DNA of 64,000 nt from JABMMZ01 sp044341025 (GTDB lineage Bacteria > Bacteroidota > Bacteroidia > NS11-12g > UBA955): positions 124,001 to 188,000 of the forward strand of contig JBIISM010000004.1 of assembly GCA_044341025.1 (NCBI GenBank). Direction: 5' to 3'. Numbering within the stretch: position 1 is the stretch's first letter; the number at the start of each line of letters is the position of its first letter. A program made the position numbers and the translations under genes. The notes under the pieces were generated by a model. That model saw nothing but the letters and a program-made list of their open reading frames with translations, ran no database searches and was not told the origin of the DNA. This document shows positions 43,377 through 50,605 of this stretch, one piece after another.

Positions 43377-44012
43377 ATGAAATATTTGTTTTATTCTTTT
43401 ATTGCAGCTTCCATTCTGTTTAGCGCTTGTAAAGCAAAAAAAGAAGAAGCTCCGGTTATTCCCACAGAGGATGTCGTTGAAATGACAACCCCATTTGGAA
43501 ACATGTATATTTGGTTGTACAAAGCTACGCCCTTGCACAGAGCGAATTTCTTGAAATTAAGCAACGATGGATTCTTCAACAACACCACCTTTCATAGGGT
43601 AATTCCTAATTTCATGGTTCAAGGAGGTGACCCCAACAGCAAAGATGCCGACATCACAAATGACGGCACCGGTGGCCCAGGTTATACGATCCCTGCTGAA
43701 ATTAGAGATACCATACAACATGAACGCGGGGTATTGGCAGCGGCCAGACTTGGAGATGCGGCTAATCCAACCCGTGCCTCTAGTGGTTCTCAATTTTACA
43801 TTAGTGTAAGCACAGCCGGAACCAAAGGATTAGACAAACAATATACCGTTTTTGGCTATGTTATGAAAGGCATCGAATATGCCGACAGTATTGTTAAACA
43901 GTCAAGAAGTTCAAAAGACCGACCATTTGTAGACCAAAAAATGCAAGTGAGGGTTATTCAAAAAACTTTAGCTGAAATAAAAGCTGAATACAATTACGTT
44001 CCCAAGTATTAA
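43377..44012 (+). CDS. Cyclophilin-type peptidyl-prolyl isomerase lipoprotein (second copy)
   Basis: A 211-residue protein with lipobox LFSAC and a cyclophilin domain: GNMYIWLYKATPLHRANFLKLS, FFNNTTFHRVIPNFMVQGGDPNSKDADITNDGTGGPGYTIPAEI, RASSGSQFYISV and KQYTVFGYVMKGIEYAD. It is closely similar to the preceding protein, including the DADxxNDGTGGPGY insert, which supports tandem duplication. It is the last gene of the ruvX-def operon and is followed by a strong terminator. Confidence 0.94.
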   Translation: MKYLFYSFIAASILFSACKAKKEEAPVIPTEDVVEMTTPFGNMYIWLYKATPLHRANFLKLSNDGFFNNTTFHRVIPNFMVQGGDPNSKDADITNDGTGGPGYTIPAEIRDTIQHERGVLAAARLGDAANPTRASSGSQFYISVSTAGTKGLDKQYTVFGYVMKGIEYADSIVKQSRSSKDRPFVDQKMQVRVIQKTLAEIKAEYNYVPKY

Positions 44013-44030
44013 TCAATTTATAAAACCCAT

Positions 44031-44061
44031 AAAAAAAGCCCCAAAATAAGGGGCTTTTTTT
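44031..44061. terminator. Bidirectional terminator
   Basis: AAAAAGCCCC and GGGGCTTTTT form a 10-bp stem around a 7-base loop, with A and T runs on both sides. It ends the def operon (+) and the rbfA-lolE operon (-). Confidence 0.92.
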
Positions 44062-44074
44062 ATGGAATAACTTT

Positions 44075-45268
44075 TTAAGATTTCATTGCCTTTAAAGCAG
44101 GATAAATTCCTGTTAAAACACCAAGCCCTAAGGCGGTTCCTAGCACGAGTAAAACATCCTTTAAAAGCAATTTTACAGGATAATTTTCTACAATTGCCCC
44201 TTGCATTTTCACCAAGCCATATTTTTCTTGAACAAGAACCAAAGCAATTCCCAAAGCAAGACCGAAAAATGTCCCAATTGCTGAGATAAAGAACCCATTA
44301 CTAAAGAACACATTTCGAATTAATGAAGGCCTTGCCCCCATCCCCATTAATGTTTTTATATCGTCTTTCTTTTCAATCACCAGCATGGTTAAGCTGCCTA
44401 GGGCGTTAAAGGCGGCAATCAATAAAATAAAAGTCAAGATGGCATAACTGGCCCATTTTTCACTTTTAAACATTTTGTATAACGAAGCCTGCTGCTCCAT
44501 TCTGTTTTGGACCTTGAATGATTTTCCCAAAACTTGTTTGACTTCATTCAAAACCACATCAACATTGGTGTTTTTTTGAAGCGTTATTTCCAGTGAAGAA
44601 ATTTGATTTTCTCTCTCAAAAAGTGATTGAGCAAAATCGATTGGTACAAATACGTATCGGTTGCTAATGGTTTCATCAAGGGTTAATACACCGGCTGGTT
44701 CAATTTCCATTGATTTAATGGATTCAATGTCATTGACGTTAAAATCACCTCTTCTTGGCGTAATTAGAGAAACCAGACTAAAAGGACCGCCAATGTTGCA
44801 ATTGATTTTTTGATCAATTCCAGATCCAAGAACCATAAAATTATAAGCATTCTGTTTGACAATCCCTTCACCTTCTACCACCATTGAGTGAAGCCCATTG
44901 ACAATAAAATAATTCGAATCAACCCCTTTTACAGTGCACACAGTTTGATAGTCGCCGTTCCTAATCGCTGCATTATCCTCCAATATTGGCATCATGTTTT
45001 TAATGCCCTTTATAGATTTCAATTTCTGTATGGTATGATCTTGCTCAAATACTTTTCCTTCATTTAAACTAACTTTGATTTCAGGATTGAACTTGTTGTA
45101 CATAGAAAATATCAACGATTCAAAGCCATTCATGGTGCTTAATATAACAATCAGGGCAGAGGTACAGACCGCAAATGCCAAAACAGCAACACTTGAAATG
45201 ATATTTATCGCATTTCTTTTCTTTTTTGAGAAAAGGTAACGACCAGCTATAAACAAAGACGTTCTCAT
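44075..45268 (-). CDS. Lipoprotein-releasing ABC transporter permease (LolC/E-like)
   Basis: A 397-residue FtsX/MacB-type permease. An N-terminal helix (about 22-45, INIISSVAVLAFAVCTSALIVILSTMNGF) is followed by a periplasmic MacB-like domain (about 50-265) and three C-terminal helices (about 275-297, 317-345, 365-390) with the family segment ALGSLTMLVIEKKDDIKTLMGMGARPSLIRNVFFSNGF. It extracts mature lipoproteins from the inner membrane together with a LolD ATPase, which is not encoded nearby. Its start overlaps the methyltransferase stop by one base, within the rbfA operon. Confidence 0.93.
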   Translation of the reverse strand: MRTSLFIAGRYLFSKKKRNAINIISSVAVLAFAVCTSALIVILSTMNGFESLIFSMYNKFNPEIKVSLNEGKVFEQDHTIQKLKSIKGIKNMMPILEDNAAIRNGDYQTVCTVKGVDSNYFIVNGLHSMVVEGEGIVKQNAYNFMVLGSGIDQKINCNIGGPFSLVSLITPRRGDFNVNDIESIKSMEIEPAGVLTLDETISNRYVFVPIDFAQSLFERENQISSLEITLQKNTNVDVVLNEVKQVLGKSFKVQNRMEQQASLYKMFKSEKWASYAILTFILLIAAFNALGSLTMLVIEKKDDIKTLMGMGARPSLIRNVFFSNGFFISAIGTFFGLALGIALVLVQEKYGLVKMQGAIVENYPVKLLLKDVLLVLGTALGLGVLTGIYPALKAMKS

Positions 45269-46074
45269 TATTTAAATGCTCTAACAAGAATACATTTGCC
45301 TTTGTTGTGCTTCATATTGATGTCTAGAAAATTAAATAAAATAACAAAAGGAATACATAGCAAAGTATAAATTGGCAAAACAGCAAAAAACAATTGAGAG
45401 GTTTTTATCATTTTTGTGGGCCAAGCAGTTGTTAATTTCCAGCTGTAAATACCGGGGGTTCCGTATGCATATCTGGCTTTAACTTTTGAAAATCCAATTT
45501 CCTTTAACATTTGCTTGAGTTCAATAACACCATAACCATTGCGAACTTTTTGGTCTGAGTAAATACCTATATTAAGTCTACTTGCCTTGTCGTCGGCATA
45601 ATTGCTTGAGTTAAAAATCAACAACATCCCTGGTTTTTTTAGTGCATTAAACATGTTGGTTAAGGCCTTTCTATCTTCTTCAATATAATTCAACAGATTA
45701 ATTGACAGGCATAAGTCGAATGCATCATGTTGATCAAAACTCAAAATATTTGCAGTTCTACAGTAGATATTATGGATATTTTCATGTTTAAAATAGGCTG
45801 TCGATTGAGTCACCATTTTATGGTTCTTATCTATTGCCAAAATATTGTATTTGCTTCTGTAATTTGAAAACAAACCCAACAATTGCCCCATTCCAAAACC
45901 AGGGTATAAAACATGTTGTACCTTATTCTTCCTCCTGCTACATAATTTAATCTCTCTTCGAATGATGTGATTTTTCAACAAAAGAGAATGGGTAAAAAAA
46001 TTGTATAATTTTCTTGCATTGCTGTGTTTGTCCAGCACATCAGTAAACAACTCAGTTCTATGGCTTACAGGCAT
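45268..46074 (-). CDS. Class I SAM-dependent methyltransferase with C-terminal hydrophobic segment
   Basis: A 268-residue protein. VLYPGFGMGQLLGLFSNY (about 56-73) is a SAM-binding glycine loop, ILAIDKNHKMV gives the acidic ribose contact, and FDLCLSINLLNYIEEDRKALTNMFNALKKPGMLLIFNSSN (about 119-158) matches the rest of the Rossmann domain. A hydrophobic stretch near the C-terminus (about 227-250, LFFAVLPIYTLLCIPFVILFNFLDI) suggests membrane association and so a lipid or isoprenoid substrate, which is an inference. It lies between rbfA (8 bp) and the lolE-like gene (1-bp overlap). Confidence 0.85.
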   Translation of the reverse strand: MPVSHRTELFTDVLDKHSNARKLYNFFTHSLLLKNHIIRREIKLCSRRKNKVQHVLYPGFGMGQLLGLFSNYRSKYNILAIDKNHKMVTQSTAYFKHENIHNIYCRTANILSFDQHDAFDLCLSINLLNYIEEDRKALTNMFNALKKPGMLLIFNSSNYADDKASRLNIGIYSDQKVRNGYGVIELKQMLKEIGFSKVKARYAYGTPGIYSWKLTTAWPTKMIKTSQLFFAVLPIYTLLCIPFVILFNFLDINMKHNKGKCILVRAFK

Positions 46075-46082
46075 TAATTTTA

Positions 46083-46457
46083 TTAGTCCTTAGTGTCTTC
46101 TCTTGTAGATCTTTCCTCTCTTAATTGATCAAACAATTTATCAAATTTAAGTGCATTTTCTAAGCTGTTGTCTTCTAAGAAATGTAATTCCGGTATAATT
46201 CTAACTGAATTTTTTATTTTTCCAGCTAATATTTTTCGGATTTGCTTGTTGTACAAATTCACTAATTCCATAGCTGCCTTATTATTTTTAACATTAAAAA
46301 TACTTAGGTATGCTTTGACATAGCTTAAGTCAGGACTAGAACTTACCTCTGTCACAGTGATAAATGCACCTTCGAACCAATCGTGTGTTTTACTTTGAAA
46401 GATAACACCCAGTTCTCTTTGCATTTCTTTATTGAACTTTTCTGTCCTTGTACTCAT
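46083..46457 (-). CDS. rbfA: Ribosome-binding factor A
   Basis: Binds the 30S subunit during late maturation of 16S rRNA. The 124-residue KH-fold protein starts MSTRTEKFNKEMQRELGVIFQ and has ITVTEVSSSPDLSYVKAYLSIF and RIIPELHFLEDNSLENALKFDKLFDQL, the usual end of RbfA. The open frame begins at 46487, but the -7 box TAACTTTG (46477-46470) lies inside that extension, so the start at 46457 is preferred. First gene of the rbfA-methyltransferase-lolE operon. Confidence 0.94.
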   Translation of the reverse strand: MSTRTEKFNKEMQRELGVIFQSKTHDWFEGAFITVTEVSSSPDLSYVKAYLSIFNVKNNKAAMELVNLYNKQIRKILAGKIKNSVRIIPELHFLEDNSLENALKFDKLFDQLREERSTREDTKD

Positions 46458-46469
46458 ATAAATCCACTG

Positions 46470-46477
46470 CAAAGTTA
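46470..46477 (-). promoter_or_regulatory. -7 box of the rbfA operon
   Basis: Minus-strand TAACTTTG matches TAnnTTTG and ends 12 bases before the rbfA ATG at 46457. Confidence 0.55.
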
Positions 46478-46541
46478 TAATTTGCAATCCTTATTATTAT
46501 TTTAATTTTATATTTTTTTTAACCATTAAAATTTCATTCAA

Positions 46542-47162
46542 ATGCATGTAATAAATTGCATACTGCAAGGCCTACTAACTGGTGCTATACTTAGCATTAT
46601 GCTGGGTACAGTATTCTTTTCTTTAATAAAAAACAGTCTCAGTTCAGGTTTCAAAACGGGCGTGTATATCGCCATTGGTGTGATACTTTGTGATATAATA
46701 TTTATTACGCTAGCAATATTGAGTACCGAATTTGCAAATTTTTTAGAAAGCAATCAACATACAATTTCTATTGTTGGTGGATCGGTATTATTGCTAATGG
46801 GCTTAGCTATGTTTGTGAGGGCAAAGCCCAAAACAGACGCCGGCAAAGACTTCAAATCCTCGAGTAAGAGTGCTGTCTATTACATAGGAAATGGTTTTTT
46901 ATTAAACATACTCAATCCAGTTAACTTCTTTAGCTGGCTTGCAATCAGTTCCCTTTTGAAAATTAAGTTCCATTATCAAATTAATGATCAAATCATCTAT
47001 TTTACCGCTTGTTTATTTAGTATTTTTATGGTTGAAATTGCCATAGCCTATTTTGCATCCTTACTTAAAAAACAGATGACGGACAAGCTTGTTCAAAGAA
47101 TTAATCAAGCATCTGGCTTGGTTTTTATAGGGGTTGGAATAAAATTAATCCTCAGTTTGTAG
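46542..47162 (+). CDS. LysE-family exporter
   Basis: A 206-residue membrane protein with six hydrophobic helices. The N-terminal part ILQGLLTGAILSIMLGTVFFSLIKNSLSSGFKTGVYIAIGVILCDIIFI matches the LysE/RhtB amino-acid exporter family (G......GP.F....... G...G......G...GD), although the usual Gly-Pro is LGTVFF here. The loop KTDAGKDFKSS and the helix NGFLLNILNPVNFFSWLAI are also family-like. It exports amino acids or similar small molecules. Its 3' end overlaps the convergent pnuC gene by 18 bp. Confidence 0.88.
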   Translation: MHVINCILQGLLTGAILSIMLGTVFFSLIKNSLSSGFKTGVYIAIGVILCDIIFITLAILSTEFANFLESNQHTISIVGGSVLLLMGLAMFVRAKPKTDAGKDFKSSSKSAVYYIGNGFLLNILNPVNFFSWLAISSLLKIKFHYQINDQIIYFTACLFSIFMVEIAIAYFASLLKKQMTDKLVQRINQASGLVFIGVGIKLILSL

Positions 47163-47720
47163 GTTTTTAGTCCATTCTTTTAGGGCAAACCACGAAAACA
47201 AACCCAAAGCAAGCAGCAGAAAGGAATAAAAATAGAGCGGCGACTCTGGGGTATTTAGATTTAAATATAAAATTGAGTAAGCAATATTGCAAACAATCCA
47301 ATACCACCAGCATGCAATGTCCTTTTTGATTTCCAGATAGGTTGCAACGATGCTTAAGAAGGCTAAAAATATATCTAAATACTTAAACTCAACGTAGTTT
47401 AAAAGCACAAATGACTTGATTACTAATAAGGAAAGTAGCATTGAGGCAAAGACAATCAAAAAATGCACTTTGAACCTAAATTGATAGGATGGTTTTGAGT
47501 TGGGTGATTTCCATTTCCATTCAAAATACCCAAACACACCTTGAAAAGCATAGATTACATTCAGAAACATGCTGCCGTAAAACGCTTTTTTATAAAATAA
47601 GATTGCACTAAAAACTGAGCCTAATATGCCAAACAACCAAGCGTTTGCATGACGCTTATAGGCAAAAAACATATAAAAAAACAAAAGTGCTACCGAGGCA
47701 ATTTCCAATAAATGCAACAT
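47145..47720 (-). CDS. pnuC: PnuC-family nicotinamide riboside/vitamin transporter
   Basis: A 191-residue protein with about seven helices and the PnuC sequence style: RHANAWLFGILGSVFSAILFYKKAFYGSMFLNVIYAFQGVFGYFEWKW (about 23-70) and IACWWYWIVCNIAYSILYLNL (about 140-160). PnuC proteins carry nicotinamide riboside or, in related forms, thiamine or riboflavin by facilitated diffusion; the substrate is not set by sequence alone. The open frame has a TTG at 47729, but ATG at 47720, six bases from a near-consensus -7 box (CATCTTTG), is preferred. Confidence 0.9.
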   Translation of the reverse strand: MLHLLEIASVALLFFYMFFAYKRHANAWLFGILGSVFSAILFYKKAFYGSMFLNVIYAFQGVFGYFEWKWKSPNSKPSYQFRFKVHFLIVFASMLLSLLVIKSFVLLNYVEFKYLDIFLAFLSIVATYLEIKKDIACWWYWIVCNIAYSILYLNLNTPESPLYFYSFLLLALGLFSWFALKEWTKNLQTED

Positions 47721-47760
47721 CTGTGGCAAAGATGCTTGTCTTGTTCGATAAATTTAAGAT

Positions 47761-47768
47761 TATTTTTG
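47761..47768 (+). promoter_or_regulatory. -7 box 5 nt from the ATG at 47774 (leaderless candidate)
   Basis: TATTTTTG ends five bases before the ATG at 47774, with TTG at 47736-47738 22 bases upstream. The longer open frame that starts at 47645 contains this box, so it cannot be the translated form if this is the promoter. Confidence 0.6.
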
Positions 47769-47773
47769 CACCA

Positions 47774-48421
47774 ATGTTGAGGTCATTAATTTTATTTATA
47801 TGTTTCATAACATCCAACTTATGTGTTGGTCAGCTTAAGAATATGTACAGCAATATTCGAACAGATTTAAAGGGTGAAAAAAGTGCATTTGTCAGTTTGG
47901 ATGGGAAAAACAGCATTGTCAGAGATGTGCCAATTAAGTTGTTCGGATTACAAGCTGGTTATTTGTATAACCAAAGAACCAATTTGTTTTTAGGTTTTTA
48001 TAATTCATACAACAAAGAAAACATCATTAGCAATCCAAGTGCAGGAGCAAAAAACACGGATTCAAATACTATATGGCAAGCCTATAATTTGACTTATGTA
48101 AATTTTGGTTGTGAATATTATTTTCACAACTCAAAAAGATGGCGTTTTTCAATTCCATTTGCCGTTGGGATTGGTGGTGGAAGTATTAAACAAAGTAATA
48201 ATGTGCAAGTTATTGGTAAAAAATCACTGTTTGTAATGCCTGCAGAAATCGGTTTTTGGGCTAATTACAAACTTACTTGGTGGTTGTGGCTTGGAGCCGG
48301 CATGGGAACAAGGGTATCTTTGGTGTCAAAGGGTTTCTCCGGATCTTACTATACTTTTGGTTTATCTCTGCGCTACGGTGAAATATACAACCGCAGCAAA
48401 GCACTAATAAAAAAGAAATAA
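47774..48421 (+). CDS. Outer-membrane beta-barrel-like protein, unknown function
   Basis: A 215-residue protein: signal peptide MLRSLILFICFITSNLCVGQ, then alternating beta-strand pattern (LFGLQAGYLYNQRTNLFLGFYNSYN, NLTYVNFGCEYYFHNSKRWRFSIPFAVGIGGG, WWLWLGAGMGTRVSL, YYTFGLSLRYGEIY) typical of small outer-membrane barrels. No named family. The start at 47774 is chosen because it begins the signal peptide and follows the -7 box directly. It diverges from pnuC. Confidence 0.82.
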   Translation: MLRSLILFICFITSNLCVGQLKNMYSNIRTDLKGEKSAFVSLDGKNSIVRDVPIKLFGLQAGYLYNQRTNLFLGFYNSYNKENIISNPSAGAKNTDSNTIWQAYNLTYVNFGCEYYFHNSKRWRFSIPFAVGIGGGSIKQSNNVQVIGKKSLFVMPAEIGFWANYKLTWWLWLGAGMGTRVSLVSKGFSGSYYTFGLSLRYGEIYNRSKALIKKK

Positions 48422-48453
48422 AAAAGGCCGCAACTTTAAAAATTGCAGCCTTT
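48421..48453 (-). terminator. Terminator of the TlpA-like gene
   Basis: AAAGGC..GCAA and TTGC..GCCTTT pair with one mismatch; on the minus strand the stem is followed by a U-run. It lies between the convergent genes ending at 48421 and 48470. Confidence 0.7.
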
Positions 48454-48469
48454 AATACAATTTTAACTG

Positions 48470-50143
48470 TTAATGAGTATTAGGTAATTCGCTTGCAGAA
48501 CCCTCTGCTTTTTCTTCTTTCTTTTCAAGCGGAGGCGTTGGTTTTGTTGAAATGATGCCCTTCTCGAACAAAAGAGATTCTATAAAGAACTCCAATTGGT
48601 CCTCATGTATTTTCTTTCCAATAATTCTACCGTTTTCGTCAAGAATAAAAATGGTTGGGTTAGCGACAATATTATAATCTTGTTTGTAATAAGGCCAAGG
48701 GGCATATCTATCGACTCTACAAACATTTATCCAACCTTGCAATTCAGGTCTACTGCGCATCATTTTGCGCCATTCGTCGTATTGATTTTCAGTTGAAACA
48801 GCATAAACCTTAATGCCATTTTTCTTATGCTCCAGGAAAACACGGTTAACCACAGGAATTACTTCTTTGCAATGGCCGCAAGTTGGGTCATAGAAGAACA
48901 ATATGGTAAAGCGTCCTAAATTTTCATACAGACGGTGCATTTTACCTGCAGTATCTGCCATATTTAAATCTGGTGTTGTTTTTCCGCACAAAGTTGGAAG
49001 CGCTTTTTTAGCTTCTTCACACATTTTTCTTTTCCCAGCGGTGTCATCATACCACCATGCTTCATTTTGACAATAGTACTTATTGATCAAATGTATGGTT
49101 ACGTTGTCTTGACACATTATTTTTCTATCTTGGAATTTGTTGGTTAGATATTGAACAAAATATTTTTGAGTTTCTGTAAAAGGAACGGTTTTGCCTATGG
49201 CAATATCAACCGCATTGACCAAACTGTCAGGATCTTGAAAAGAAACCTTGTCAATGTATTCATTTAATTTGGCGGACAATAAACCTTGAGGAGCCCGAAT
49301 TAATCCAGATTCATTAAAATCGACATTGTCCCAGTAATGGTCACGGAAATAACGGTAATCAAACATTGAATCTAATGGATTCGGGTTCTGAGGTATTTTT
49401 ATTGATTGAAAAGCTTTAAATAATTTAGTCACAAAATGGCTTGAATTTTTTGAGACAAAAGATTCTCTAAAACGGATGTCTTGAGCATCTAAAGAATCTC
49501 TTTGTATTTTTAAACGCATGTACAAGGTATCATTGTTGGCCAATTTGGCATTTTTCATATCTTGGTCAAGGTAATAACGGTTTTTACCGTTGATGGCTCT
49601 TATGCGTTGATATTCTACAAAGGCTTCATTTTCAACCGAACCGGTAACTTTCACTGTTGTTTCGTCTGCATTGGTATCGGCTTCGAAATAAAATTCTTGG
49701 TCGGCTGTAATTGGCAACTCATAAAAGGCTTGCATTTGAGGAAAAACAATCATATACATGCCCCTTTGGAGTTTCAGATTTCCTTCAAAAGTTCCAACAC
49801 CATTTGCATCAAGCATACAGGTATCTCTTAGGTATTGTTTGTCTCCAAAATTGTCAGCTAAGTAAATAGGTGCATTTTTAAAACCTTTTAATTTGACTTT
49901 AATGGCATAACTCCCTTTATCTCTTCCGACTTGAGAGGCATCAAATTTTTTGACTGCTTGTGCTGTTGAAGGTGGTATCTCTTTTTTAGTAGAAACTACT
50001 GTGCTTTTATTTGTGTTGGTAGTTTCAACTGGGATAGAAATTGTTTCTTTTTTCTTTGTAGGCTTTTGCGCAGCAGCATGGTGAAAAAAACCAATGCTGA
50101 ACGCAATTAGCATAAGAGGCGATAAAAAGTTCGATTTATTCAT
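48470..50143 (-). CDS. Secreted TlpA-like thioredoxin-fold protein with N-terminal DUF4369-like domain
   Basis: A 557-residue protein with a signal peptide (NKSNFLSPLMLIAFSIGFFHHAAAQ), a Thr/Lys-rich linker (about 26-70), an N-terminal beta domain of DUF4369 type (about 75-170, KGFKNAPIYLADNFGDKQYLRDTCMLDANGVGTFEG), a helical middle and a C-terminal TlpA/AhpC-TSA thioredoxin domain (about 385-530) with the active-site motif CGHC in FFYDPTCGHCKEVIPVVNRVF. It should act as a periplasmic thiol-disulfide reductase. A -7 box (TAAATTTG, minus 50163-50156) overlaps the upstream extension of the frame, so ATG at 50143 is the start. Confidence 0.92.
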   Translation of the reverse strand: MNKSNFLSPLMLIAFSIGFFHHAAAQKPTKKKETISIPVETTNTNKSTVVSTKKEIPPSTAQAVKKFDASQVGRDKGSYAIKVKLKGFKNAPIYLADNFGDKQYLRDTCMLDANGVGTFEGNLKLQRGMYMIVFPQMQAFYELPITADQEFYFEADTNADETTVKVTGSVENEAFVEYQRIRAINGKNRYYLDQDMKNAKLANNDTLYMRLKIQRDSLDAQDIRFRESFVSKNSSHFVTKLFKAFQSIKIPQNPNPLDSMFDYRYFRDHYWDNVDFNESGLIRAPQGLLSAKLNEYIDKVSFQDPDSLVNAVDIAIGKTVPFTETQKYFVQYLTNKFQDRKIMCQDNVTIHLINKYYCQNEAWWYDDTAGKRKMCEEAKKALPTLCGKTTPDLNMADTAGKMHRLYENLGRFTILFFYDPTCGHCKEVIPVVNRVFLEHKKNGIKVYAVSTENQYDEWRKMMRSRPELQGWINVCRVDRYAPWPYYKQDYNIVANPTIFILDENGRIIGKKIHEDQLEFFIESLLFEKGIISTKPTPPLEKKEEKAEGSASELPNTH

Positions 50144-50155
50144 TTTGTACAGTTG

Positions 50156-50163
50156 CAAATTTA
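50156..50163 (-). promoter_or_regulatory. -7 box of the TlpA-like gene
   Basis: Minus-strand TAAATTTG (TAnnTTTG) ends 12 bases before the ATG at 50143. Confidence 0.55.
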
Positions 50164-50221
50164 TTATTCTTTATTTAGACTATAGACAATAATTTTGCCA
50201 AAATAGTTTGCTGACATAAAT

Positions 50222-50551
50222 ATGACAAAACAAAACTTTTTCAACAGTGTATTTGAGGTAGTAAAACTCATCCCTTACGGCCGTGTTACTAGCTATGGAG
50301 CTGTTGCTGCTTACTTAGGAACAAAGTCATCAAGCAGAATGGTTGGTTGGGCAATGAATGCCTCACATGGGCTTGAAGATAGGATTCCGGCGCATAGGGT
50401 ACTCAATCGAAATGGCCTATTGACAGGAAAAATGCATTTTAGGGGCAATACCATGCAAGAATTATTGGAAAATGAAGGGATTGAAATCAAAAATGATCAA
50501 GTTGTAAATTTTGATCAATTATTTTGGGATCCAGAAAAGGAATTAATGTAA
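50222..50551 (+). CDS. Alkyltransferase-like (ATL) DNA-repair protein
   Basis: A 109-residue protein with the DNA-binding fold of O6-alkylguanine-DNA alkyltransferases: FEVVKLIPYGRVTSYGAVAAYLG (about 11-33), SSRMVGWAMNAS and the active-site region. The active-site motif reads IPAHRVLNRNG (A57), where true alkyltransferases have IPCHRV, so it cannot accept alkyl groups. ATL proteins bind O6-alkylguanine and recruit nucleotide-excision repair. Known ATLs more often have Trp there. Monocistronic, divergent from the TlpA-like gene. Confidence 0.9.
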   Translation: MTKQNFFNSVFEVVKLIPYGRVTSYGAVAAYLGTKSSSRMVGWAMNASHGLEDRIPAHRVLNRNGLLTGKMHFRGNTMQELLENEGIEIKNDQVVNFDQLFWDPEKELM

Positions 50552-50605
50552 GATTTTCTTTAAATCCAAACCCTTGAATAAACAGCAAACCAAATGACAA
50601 AGTCT

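Noticed and set aside
47645..47773. 43-codon extension of the barrel-protein frame
   Set aside because: It is antisense to pnuC, lacks signal-peptide features and contains the -7 box; the signal peptide begins at 47774.
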